Source of the DNA: Nodosilinea nodulosa PCC 7104
GTDB lineage: Bacteria; Cyanobacteriota; Cyanobacteriia; Phormidesmidales; Phormidesmidaceae
NCBI RefSeq assembly: GCF_000309385.1
Contig: NZ_JH976537.1
Location: 2,436,966 to 2,500,965, forward strand
Direction of reading: 5' to 3'
DNA: 64,000 nt
Numbering within the stretch: position 1 is the first letter of the stretch; every line of letters starts with the position of its first letter. The notes beneath the pieces were generated by a model. That model had not been told where the DNA came from and ran no database searches. It was given only the letters and a program-made list of their open reading frames with translations. The translations under genes and the position numbers were made by a program. Of the stretch, positions 34,353-42,100 are shown in pieces.

Positions 34353-34400
34353 AAAAACATAGCGCGATCGCCCCTCAAGAGGCGATCGCGCTATGTTTTT
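34353..34400. terminator. Perfect 20-bp bidirectional terminator stem
   Basis: AAAAACATAGCGCGATCGCC at 34353-34372 is exactly complementary to 34381-34400 around the loop CCTCAAGA. A-tracts on one side and T-tracts on the other make it a strong intrinsic terminator in both directions. Each arm carries a GCGATCGC HIP1 octamer. Confidence 0.85.
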
Positions 34401-34419
34401 ACCCTAGCTGGGTTGGGGC

Positions 34420-34848
34420 TCAGTGGCGAAGCACTAAAACTGGGCATTTAGAAAACCTCACCACCCGCTCGGCCACAGAGCCCAGCAGGAACCTAGACAG
34501 GCCGGTCCGGCCATGGGAGGGAATGACAATTAGATCAATGGAATTTTCTTCGGCATAATCAATAATTTCAGAACTGGGACTGCCAATTTTTACGGTGAAT
34601 TTAACCTGCTTATAGGCCTCGTCCGTAAATTTTTCGTGGAAGAGGGTTGTAATATTGTCAATGCGAGTTTGACTGTCTATGGTTTGCCAGACCACTCCTG
34701 GTGCCGTAGGCTCCAGTGCTGGCAGCACGTGGACGACGTGAATTTTAGCCGGATCTTGAATAAACGCCAGGGTCTCGGTTAAGGCTTGATGAGCTTCTTC
34801 AGAGAAGTCAATGGGTACCAGAACATTGTTGCTGGCAAATAAGGTCAT
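34420..34848 (-). CDS. Universal stress protein, UspA family
   Basis: 142 residues. The N-terminal strand is VLVPIDFSEEAHQAL and the ATP-binding motif is VIPSHGRTGLSRFLLGSVAE, giving G-2x-G-9x-G(S). ATP-binding Usp proteins act in energy and stress signalling. It is transcribed towards the terminator at 34353-34400. Confidence 0.93.
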   Translation of the reverse strand: MTLFASNNVLVPIDFSEEAHQALTETLAFIQDPAKIHVVHVLPALEPTAPGVVWQTIDSQTRIDNITTLFHEKFTDEAYKQVKFTVKIGSPSSEIIDYAEENSIDLIVIPSHGRTGLSRFLLGSVAERVVRFSKCPVLVLRH

Positions 34849-35201
34849 TTTGGTAATCCTATTGCGACTACAAAAAACAGAGCCATTAGCAAGATATAGA
34901 ATGAGAAAATACTCTTAAGCTGAGCCCGAAAGTATTTCTTGCGCATTTTAACGATGGCTGTTAGTCACAGTCTAAGGGGAACAGGGAAATTTCCCTGTGT
35001 CATTTGTTTCGATTTATCGATTAATCCTCAATTTGCTGAGGATAGAGCCTGAAAAGCGGTTCTTTAAGGCAGTCGCGAGTAAATCTGGCGGCTCGATCCC
35101 TGAGCTGACAGATGCGATCGCCTCCCACCCCCAGTGCCGCTGGCCAGGGCGACTACGGCATGGCGTCCTGTTTAGGTTGGCAACCTTAAACAGGGGCTAA
35201 C
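34849..35201. other. Intergenic region before UspA gene
   Basis: No gene seen. It is the promoter side of the UspA gene and holds the terminator of the gene at 35202. A short frame at 34997 lacks features. Confidence 0.4.
35167..35194 (-). terminator. Hairpin terminator of the 35202 gene
   Basis: CCTGTTTAGGTT pairs with AACCTTAAACAGG with one bulged base and a 3-base loop. It lies eight bases beyond the stop codon of the minus-strand gene. Confidence 0.6.
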
Positions 35202-35696
35202 CTAGCCAATGAATTCAAACTCAACGACATCGTAATTGCTGCCGCGCAGCACAGACTCGATCTGCTTGCCGCGTAGTCGTTTACCCGTGACTTGCTCAAG
35301 CACGCCTTGAACAGCTCCCAGGGTAAAGGTCAGTTTCCGAGGAGACCCTTCCGGTTCCCCGGCAGAGCAGATGGTCTCTTGGCAATAAACGGTAATCGAC
35401 TCGTCCGATTCGACAATCTTGCTGACGATGCAGAGTCTTGTGCCCTCTTTTCCCAGCGCTGCCTGGAGGGAGGCCACGAGGGTTTCAGAGGAAAGGCTTT
35501 GTCCGGTTAGCCCGAGCTGCTTGGCAAGCTGCTTGCCCCGCTGGCGACCGGCGGAGATGAGCGCGATCGCGGCAGCCTTCTCCCCCAGAGCTTCCTCCGC
35601 TCCCACAACTACTGCCTTAAAACAGATAATGCTGCTAAAATCGCCAAGCTCAGAGCGCAGTTGATTGACAGCAGGAATAGTAACCGTAGACATCAT
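35202..35696 (-). CDS. Conserved cyanobacterial protein, possibly V4R-like
   Basis: 164 residues. A central helix region (EEALGEKAAAIALISAGRQR) is followed by YCQETICSAGEPEGSPRKLT and GAVQGVLEQVTGKRLRG. The cysteine pair and the late GAVQGVLEQ block recall V4R-type small-molecule or metal sensors. The assignment is tentative. It ends with an acidic VVEFEFIG. Confidence 0.6.
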   Translation of the reverse strand: MMSTVTIPAVNQLRSELGDFSSIICFKAVVVGAEEALGEKAAAIALISAGRQRGKQLAKQLGLTGQSLSSETLVASLQAALGKEGTRLCIVSKIVESDESITVYCQETICSAGEPEGSPRKLTFTLGAVQGVLEQVTGKRLRGKQIESVLRGSNYDVVEFEFIG

Positions 35697-36210
35697 CCAT
35701 ACTCCATAAATTTTAGAACAGCTACTTAGAGATAATGAAAATACTGCTCCAAAAGACTTTCACTATCTAGCAACCCAACAGCCCATTTATAACAAGCGAA
35801 GCTATCTGGCTAGCCTAGCGATAATACGTAGGTTTCAATAAAGAAATAACTCATTTGCAGAGAGCAATTCAGGCTCACATATGACAAAAATTAATGCTTA
35901 TTTGTTACGTTAAGAATTAGGTCAACCTGCTCAACTAAAGACCAAACAGTGGGTACGAACTTAACTATCTACCGAGTAAAGTAGCCTCTGGGAACTGGTC
36001 GATCAAAAGCTTTGATCCTCGATCTGGGCCTCCCAGGCTTTGGAGAGAGGCTACGGAAAAAACTATGGCTTCGCTGGTGCCCTGTTCACTCTCGTTGACC
36101 ACGGCTACTAAGTGTTTTTGCAAGCTAGCCCACAGAACTTGCAGAACAGATTGATCGACCGCGCATCGTTCTATGTCGATCGAGCTGAGTAGATCTAGCT
36201 GGCACCGGCC
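35697..36210. other. AT-rich intergenic region
   Basis: The part to about 35960 is AT-rich without coding features. A weak frame on the minus strand (35965-36246) is listed separately. Confidence 0.4.
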
Positions 36211-36246
36211 AGTAGACTGCGGCAAAAGTGTAATGACTATGGTCAA
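35965..36246 (-). CDS. Doubtful hypothetical protein
   Basis: 93 residues with a TTG start inside dispersed repeat copy C, so the first 12 residues are repeat-derived. The later part (HLVAVVNESEQGTSEAIVFS) looks moderately coding. No ribosome site or family is seen. It may be the remains of a gene cut by the repeat. Confidence 0.25.
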   Translation of the reverse strand: MTIVITLLPQSTGRCQLDLLSSIDIERCAVDQSVLQVLWASLQKHLVAVVNESEQGTSEAIVFSVASLQSLGGPDRGSKLLIDQFPEATLLGR

Positions 36247-36312
36247 TCGCGAGAGAGCTAGGGTGCCAAGCGAGCTGGAATAGTCGGCATGTTCCAGCCT
36301 TCAAGTGCTAGA
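36211..36312 (+). repeat. Dispersed intergenic repeat, copy C
   Basis: Begins AGTAGACTGCGGCAAAAGTG like copy B, continues GAGAGAGCTAGGGTGCCAAG and CGAGCTGGAATAGTCGGCAT, and ends CAGCCTTCAAGTGCTAG as in copy D. It ends 13 bases before the tRNA gene. Confidence 0.75.
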
Positions 36313-36325
36313 TATTGGCAAGTAA

Positions 36326-36407
36326 TGCGGATGGCGAGACTCGAACTCGCACAGCGTAAGCCACACGCCCCTCAAGCGTGCGTGTCTACCAATTCCACCA
36401 CATCCGC
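36326..36407 (-). tRNA. tRNA-Leu(GAG)
   Basis: 82 nucleotides on the minus strand. The acceptor stem is GCGGATG/CATCCGC, the D arm has GGTGGAATTGGTAGACAC, the anticodon loop is TTGAGGG with anticodon GAG, and the T arm has GTTCGAGTC. A long variable arm (GTGTGGCTTACGCTGT) marks a class II tRNA. The 3' CCA is not encoded. Confidence 0.95.
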
Positions 36408-36664
36408 TGGTATGCTCCAAACCGTGCTTAGAGCGGCTAAATGAGGGAAAGCTGCCGCCCAAGCACAAGCTCAGATTTATTAGAGTAAACCATAACTGCT
36501 GCTTTGTCAGACCTCGTTCAGCAATATTTATCGCTCTGTCCCCGTGATAGGATCAGCAACCGTCGTATGATGCTGGATGTGGTCGGTTGCGGCAGTGGGC
36601 TGGGGTTGCTTAGCTGGACTGCTACGCCCAAACTCAATGGTCTGTTGCTATTTGCCCTACGTAC

Positions 36665-38014
36665 ATGCGCTTTTCCAAGATTTTGATTGCCAACCGAGGA
36701 GAAATCGCGCTGCGCATCCTCCGGACCTGTGAAGAAATGGGCATAGCCACCGTTGCGGTTCACTCCACGGTCGATCGGCACGCTCTGCATGTGCAGCTAG
36801 CCGATGAAGCGGTGTGCATTGGCGAAGCGCCCAGCCAGAAAAGCTACCTCAACATTCCCAACATCATCGCCGCCGCGCTAACCCGCAACGCCAGCGCCAT
36901 TCACCCCGGCTACGGTTTTTTGGCCGAAAATGCTCGCTTTGCTGAAATCTGCGCCGACCACCAGATTGTCTTTGTCGGCCCCTCGCCCGATTCCATTCGC
37001 AGAATGGGCGATAAGTCGACCGCCAAAGAAACCATGCAGAACGTGGGGGTGCCCACGGTGCCGGGCAGCGGCGGTTTGCTCACCGATGAGACCGAAGCCT
37101 ATAAGGTTGCCAGCGACATTGGCTACCCGGTGATGATCAAAGCCACCGCCGGGGGAGGCGGGCGCGGCATGCGTCTGGTCAACAGCGAGGCCGAGCTGAT
37201 TAAGGCCTTCATGGCAGCCCAAAGCGAGGCCCAGGCAGCCTTTGGCAATTCCGGCGTCTACATGGAGAAGTTTATCGATCGCCCCCGCCATATTGAGTTT
37301 CAAATCTTGGCCGACAGCTACGGCAACGTGGTGCACCTGGGCGAGCGCGACTGCTCAATTCAGCGCCGCCACCAAAAGCTGTTGGAAGAAGCTCCCAGCC
37401 CTCGCCTGACCCCGGAGCAGCGCGAAAAAATGGGCTCGGCGGCAGTGCTGGCGGCTAAATCGATTAACTACATGGGGGCGGGCACCGTAGAGTTTCTGGT
37501 CGATAGCCAGGGCAACTTCTACTTCATGGAAATGAATACTCGCATTCAGGTGGAGCACCCCGTCACCGAGATGATTACGGGCATTGATTTGATCGCGGCG
37601 CAGCTGCTGATTGCCCAGGGCGAAAAGCTGCCCTTCACCCAGTCAGAGATTCAGATTCGCGGCCACGCGATCGAGTGCCGCATCAATGCCGAAGACCCAG
37701 ACCACAACTTTCGCCCCAATCCGGGCCGGATTAGCGGCTACCTCGCCCCCGGCGGCCTGGGCGTGCGGATGGATTCCCACGTCTATACCGACTACGAAAT
37801 CCCGCCCTACTACGACTCGCTGGTGGGCAAGCTGATTGTGTGGGGGCCGGATCGGCCTACCGCGATTAGACGGATGCGCCGCGCCCTGCGCGAGTGCGCC
37901 ATTACAGGGCTGCCCACCACCATTGGCTTTCACCAGAAGGTGCTGGAAAATGCCAACTTTCTCAGTGGCGATGTCTACACCAACTTTGTGGCCGAGATGA
38001 TGGCGATTAAGTAA
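36665..38014 (+). CDS. accC: Biotin carboxylase subunit of acetyl-CoA carboxylase
   Basis: 449 residues, full length. The N-terminus is [20 protein letters not shown]. The ATP-grasp glycine loop is [12 protein letters not shown] and the catalytic block is [19 protein letters not shown]. It carboxylates biotin on AccB with ATP and bicarbonate, the first step of fatty acid synthesis. Other acc genes are not adjacent, as is common in cyanobacteria. Confidence 0.97.
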   Translation: MRFSKILIANRGEIALRILRTCEEMGIATVAVHSTVDRHALHVQLADEAVCIGEAPSQKSYLNIPNIIAAALTRNASAIHPGYGFLAENARFAEICADHQIVFVGPSPDSIRRMGDKSTAKETMQNVGVPTVPGSGGLLTDETEAYKVASDIGYPVMIKATAGGGGRGMRLVNSEAELIKAFMAAQSEAQAAFGNSGVYMEKFIDRPRHIEFQILADSYGNVVHLGERDCSIQRRHQKLLEEAPSPRLTPEQREKMGSAAVLAAKSINYMGAGTVEFLVDSQGNFYFMEMNTRIQVEHPVTEMITGIDLIAAQLLIAQGEKLPFTQSEIQIRGHAIECRINAEDPDHNFRPNPGRISGYLAPGGLGVRMDSHVYTDYEIPPYYDSLVGKLIVWGPDRPTAIRRMRRALRECAITGLPTTIGFHQKVLENANFLSGDVYTNFVAEMMAIK

Positions 38015-38113
38015 GGTGCGTTTAAGCAAGATGCGTTCGGTGGCCCACTCCCCTTTGCATTCGACACTCAAACCCCAATCCACCAATTACCTGCATAAGC
38101 GATCTGCTATGCG

Positions 38114-38398
38114 TTACCCAATCATACGCAGTAGTCCCTGCTGCCCCACGAGGATTTCGCGCAGCAGAGTAACAATGCCGACCCAAATGACCGGAGTAAT
38201 GTCGACACCGCCGATGGGGGGCACAAGCCTGCGCACGGGGGCTAAAAAAGGCTCTGTAGGCCAGGCAATGAGGGCAAAGGGCAATTTAGAGAGATCGACC
38301 TGGGGGTACCAGGTGAGCACAATGCGAAAGATAAACAGCAGGGTCATCAACCCCAGCAGTAGACTCACACCCAAGTTTAGCCATTGTGTAGCGGCCAC
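38114..38398 (-). CDS. YggT family membrane protein
   Basis: 94 residues with two hydrophobic hairpins: LGLMTLLFIFRIVLTWYPQV and the C-terminal VIWVGIVTLLREILVG. The segment EPFLAPVRRLVPPIGGVDIT is the YggT signature. Cyanobacterial and chloroplast members (YlmG/CCB3-like) are linked to cytochrome b6 maturation or nucleoid distribution. It converges with accC. Confidence 0.9.
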   Translation of the reverse strand: MAATQWLNLGVSLLLGLMTLLFIFRIVLTWYPQVDLSKLPFALIAWPTEPFLAPVRRLVPPIGGVDITPVIWVGIVTLLREILVGQQGLLRMIG

Positions 38399-38610
38399 GG
38401 TTGCCCTCCAGATACGCCGTTGCAGTTATGTTCAATTCTAAGGCCTTACCCGACGTATTCTGGTTGCTGGGCTGCCTTTGGCCCGGCCCGGCCCAGCAAA
38501 TTTGGGGCCATATCTTGCGATCGCCAGGATCAAGCTATGCGCAGGGGGCGTAACTTGATCAATAATGATCAGTAACAATTTGTCTAAATCATTTATCAGG
38601 ACAAGGGCAT

Positions 38611-38730
38611 ATGACACCGTCTTTAACCAACTTCTTGCTGAGCCTGCTGGCCGGGGCCGTGATTATTGTTGTGCCTGCCACCATCTTCCTGGTGTTCGTC
38701 AGCCAGCGCGATAAAATCCAGCGCCAGTAG
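38611..38730 (+). CDS. psbX: Photosystem II protein X
   Basis: 39 residues: [20 protein letters not shown], then a helix through [10 protein letters not shown] and a charged end SQRDKIQRQ. One transmembrane helix, as in PsbX of photosystem II near cytochrome b559. The start is ATG 38611, with AGGACAAGG upstream. The gene is followed by ycf66, the usual cyanobacterial order. Confidence 0.93.
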   Translation: MTPSLTNFLLSLLAGAVIIVVPATIFLVFVSQRDKIQRQ

Positions 38731-38879
38731 TGCAGCCGGTGCCCCTAAGGCATAGGTCTGGGGGCACAACTTGCTAGCTTTGTGGTCGGGAACCCTGCGG
38801 GCGGTCCCGATTTTTTCGTTAAGTCGGCTAGAATTAACGTGTTCGGTTGGCAGAGGCGATCGCCTAAGAGGAATTTGCC

Positions 38880-39611
38880 GTGAATTTTGGTACCCCCGTC
38901 CCCCTGCTACTGGGCATCTTTATGGTGATTTGCGCCGTGGCGCTTTTCTTCCTGGATCGCCTGAAGCCTGGTTATGAGCGTGATACGGACAAGGTATACG
39001 CCATTCTCTTCCTGATCTCAGGGGTGTTTTTACTCGGCAACTTGACGATGGATTTGATTCCCTCCTTTCAGCAAATGCTGATGGTGGGCATGCTGGTGTC
39101 GCTAACGATTCAAAACATCAATTCCAGAACTCCCCATGCCGTTCGGCCTGACCTGCCCGCAGATGCTGGCTACGGCGGCTATCGACCCCCCAGTCGGGGT
39201 GGGCGCCCCCCAGCCTATGCGCCCGACAACCGAACTAACCTGCGAGCCGAGCTAGATCGCCGCGACTACGGTCCCGCCGACCCCTACAATCGCCCCCGGC
39301 CTATGCTGGAAGGGCGAGGTGAGCCCAGTGGTCGCCCTCCCTACAATGCGGATGTCTACGGCGACGGTCGCCCTATGCGCCCTGACGATGCCCCCATGGA
39401 TCGCCCCCCGGCTAACAATCGCCCCGACGATCGCTTCGGGGATAGTCCCGATGGGCCTCCCTACTACGGTGGTGGCTCTCGGCCCACCGACGATCGCGTG
39501 CGTCGCCGTCGCCCCCCCAAAAGCCGCAGCGAGTACAACGATCGCTACCGCATTGACCCAGGGCCACAGCCGCCGCGTTCCGACTATCGCCCCGATCGCG
39601 ATCTGTTCTAG
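38880..39611 (+). CDS. ycf66: Ycf66 family protein
   Basis: 243 residues from GTG 38880 with AGAGGAA upstream. The N-terminal 80 residues hold the Ycf66 membrane domain (LLLGIFMVICAVALFFLDRL, KPGYERDTDKVYAIL). The rest is a long proline, arginine and aspartate-rich tail that is probably disordered. The family is conserved in cyanobacteria and some plastids; function is unknown, and the psbX link suggests a thylakoid role. Confidence 0.9.
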   Translation: MNFGTPVPLLLGIFMVICAVALFFLDRLKPGYERDTDKVYAILFLISGVFLLGNLTMDLIPSFQQMLMVGMLVSLTIQNINSRTPHAVRPDLPADAGYGGYRPPSRGGRPPAYAPDNRTNLRAELDRRDYGPADPYNRPRPMLEGRGEPSGRPPYNADVYGDGRPMRPDDAPMDRPPANNRPDDRFGDSPDGPPYYGGGSRPTDDRVRRRRPPKSRSEYNDRYRIDPGPQPPRSDYRPDRDLF

Positions 39612-39660
39612 GGGTGAGTAGCGCTGTTTTCTAGCTGATTGCTTCACTTCGGTAACTGCT

Positions 39661-39969
39661 TTGTCGCCTTTGCCCGTAACCTTTGACACCGCTACGATCG
39701 CCGGTACTGCTCTGTGGGCGATCGCGCTGTATCTTGGGTTTTCGCCCGTGGCCGATCGCGTTATCGCTGCCTTTGAGAGCTGGCTGGGCCAAGGGGCAGC
39801 GGCGGCATCTCTGCTCAGCGTAGGGCCGTTTTTACTGATAGGCGGAATGGTTTACTACGGCCTGACGCTAACCATGGGCGACAGCTGGGCCGTCAGCCTG
39901 GGGGTAATTGCGGCCGTGGGCTGCGGCGTGTACGAACTGGGTCGGCGCGACGGTCAGGCCTCTGAGTAG
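39661..39969 (+). CDS. Small membrane protein, unknown
   Basis: 102 residues from TTG 39661. Three hydrophobic segments: TALWAIALYLGFSPVAD, LLSVGPFLLIGGMVYYGLTL and WAVSLGVIAAVGCGVYELG. It follows ycf66 by 49 bases on the same strand. No family is recognised and the TTG start is uncertain. Confidence 0.5.
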   Translation: MSPLPVTFDTATIAGTALWAIALYLGFSPVADRVIAAFESWLGQGAAAASLLSVGPFLLIGGMVYYGLTLTMGDSWAVSLGVIAAVGCGVYELGRRDGQASE

Positions 39970-40073
39970 GAACGCTGGGAACCTGCCGCCCCTGAAGTCC
40001 TCCCATGCCCTGCCTCTCGAATGCCAAACGCTCCTTTGGGTGGGAAGGTCTCGGCGCAGCCCCGGCTCGATCG

Positions 40074-42005
40074 CTAGGGCATACCGCCGCTGGTTGTCAG
40101 GCTCACCTCAACCGGAGGGGATTTTATCGCCGTCTGTGGTGGGGTGGCCGCAGCCTCTGCCGTCCCTGCCGCCGCGATAGCGGTAAGCTGCTGCTGGCAC
40201 CAGGCTACCGCCTGGGAATAATCGGCAAATACCGCGTTTTTGCCGGGCGCAAGGGTTTTGCTTTTAAGCAACAGGCTCTGGCAGGATTCAGTCAGCTGAC
40301 AAAACACCAGGGTGCAGTTGTGGTCCTGGGCCAGTTTGGCGAGTCGGCTCAGGCCCATGGCGGCTGAGGAGTCAAGGGCCAGCACCTGCTGAAAATCCAG
40401 GATGAGGTACTGCAAGGGCGGGACCGCTGGAGACTGGTAAAGGATGCGATCGCACAGCTGCTGACAGACTCCCTTAGCGGTGCCAAAAAACAAGAATCCC
40501 CGGAGCTTGACTGTAGCTACGGCCTTACCCTGGCTGGAGTCTAGCCAGGCCCTCAGCTCTGCGGCAACAGCAGGGGACAGATCGGCGATCGCCGGATCGT
40601 TCTCTCCTGTGGGCTGGTCCTGCGGCCCATCGGCCCCGACCGCGACCACAGCCTCTAGGCGACTGCAATGCACCAAAAACTGCATGGCCGCCAGGCCCAG
40701 GCCCAGGCCAATTCCAGGAATAAACCCAGCGGTGTTGATCGCCAGCAGCGTGGCCCAGATGATCAGGTAATCTGCCACCGGCAGCTTAAACCAGGCGCCA
40801 TAGAGCCACTGCCACAGTAAATCTAGCCCCAAAAACAGCAGCAAGCTCCCCAAAACAGGCTTCGGGAAATAGTTCAAAAAGGCTGGCCCCAGCACCAGTA
40901 CCAGCAGGCAGGGCAGGGCCTTAACAATTCCGGTCATGCGATTGGCCGCGCCCAGCCGATGCACCAGCAGCGTGCTGGGCAGCGCCTGATTCCCGGCCAT
41001 CGTGCTGCCCAGGCCTGCCACCAGATTGGCTAAACCGACGGCCTTTAGCTCGCAGTTGAGGTCCACATCTTTTTCTACCGCTAGCTCAATGCTGCCGTTG
41101 GTCAACACCAGCGAGACCAGACTGACAAAAACTAGCAGCCCCAGGGTTGGGCCAGCCTGGTAAATCACTCCCCACTGCACCTGAGACAAATTCCCTGGGG
41201 TCAGCGGATGCCACAAATTGCCCTGGGGAAACGGCCCTAGCAGCCAGTCCTGGGCGCGCACCGTGGCCAGAGGAGTCTGGCCAACCCAGATGGTGCCGTA
41301 AAATCCTAGGGTGGCTGCCGCCAAAACCACCGGCATGACCAGGACATGGTGAAACTGCTTGGTCGCCCACAGCAGCACCGCCGCGATCGCCAAACCGGCT
41401 AGCCAGCGAGGGCATTGATCGACCTGGCAAAACCAGCTCAGCTGCCCCAGAGACACATCCTTCCCGGTCATCACCTTAAACGCCCCGCGGACTAAAAGCA
41501 GCCCGGTGCCTGCCATAAACCCGCCCACAACCGGGTAGGGTAAAAACTCCATGCCTCTGCCCCATCCCAGCTGTCCCAAAATCCACAGGGTCAGGCCGGT
41601 CAGCACAGAGCCCAGGGCAATGGCCGCTACCACGGTTGTCACCGCCGCGCCCGGTGCAGCCCCAGGGCCGAGCCGCTGGGCTATAGCCGCGGCCAAAGCC
41701 GCCAAAACAACGGTGGGGGCGGCCAGGGGAGTCGCAATCATCCCCGGCAGGGAGCTGGTTAAGGCCACCACTACGCTGATTAGCGCCGAACCGCAGACCG
41801 CAATGCCAACCCCTACATTTAAGCTGGGGGCTAAGGGGCCGGAGAAAATTAGCGCCGCGTAGGAAATCGCCCGAATTACCCCAATCATGCCGGTAATACT
41901 GCCTGCAACCAGGCTGGAAACCAGGCGATCGGGGTCTAGTTCAGCGGCAAAAGCCCGACAGGCGGCTGACTGGCTGACGGAGGCGGGAAGATGCTTTAGG
42001 AGCAT
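40074..42005 (-). CDS. SulP-family anion transporter with STAS domain
   Basis: 643 residues. The SulP core covers about 30-440, beginning SLVAGSITGMIGVIRAISYA. A later block is GNQALPSTLLVHRLGAANRM. The STAS domain at about 490-610 has LILDFQQVLALDSSAAMGLS. SulP proteins carry sulfate, bicarbonate or other anions; the BicA bicarbonate carrier belongs here, but the substrate of this copy is not clear. It follows a longer paralogue by 95 bases. Confidence 0.92.
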   Translation of the reverse strand: MLLKHLPASVSQSAACRAFAAELDPDRLVSSLVAGSITGMIGVIRAISYAALIFSGPLAPSLNVGVGIAVCGSALISVVVALTSSLPGMIATPLAAPTVVLAALAAAIAQRLGPGAAPGAAVTTVVAAIALGSVLTGLTLWILGQLGWGRGMEFLPYPVVGGFMAGTGLLLVRGAFKVMTGKDVSLGQLSWFCQVDQCPRWLAGLAIAAVLLWATKQFHHVLVMPVVLAAATLGFYGTIWVGQTPLATVRAQDWLLGPFPQGNLWHPLTPGNLSQVQWGVIYQAGPTLGLLVFVSLVSLVLTNGSIELAVEKDVDLNCELKAVGLANLVAGLGSTMAGNQALPSTLLVHRLGAANRMTGIVKALPCLLVLVLGPAFLNYFPKPVLGSLLLFLGLDLLWQWLYGAWFKLPVADYLIIWATLLAINTAGFIPGIGLGLGLAAMQFLVHCSRLEAVVAVGADGPQDQPTGENDPAIADLSPAVAAELRAWLDSSQGKAVATVKLRGFLFFGTAKGVCQQLCDRILYQSPAVPPLQYLILDFQQVLALDSSAAMGLSRLAKLAQDHNCTLVFCQLTESCQSLLLKSKTLAPGKNAVFADYSQAVAWCQQQLTAIAAAGTAEAAATPPQTAIKSPPVEVSLTTSGGMP

Positions 42006-42100
42006 GGGCTACAGCAAAAATGGACGGCGGGGGCTCAAGGGACTGGGGGCACAGACAGCTGGCCGTGGCGCCAGCGGCTGGGTTTAAATCGGCCAGGGGA

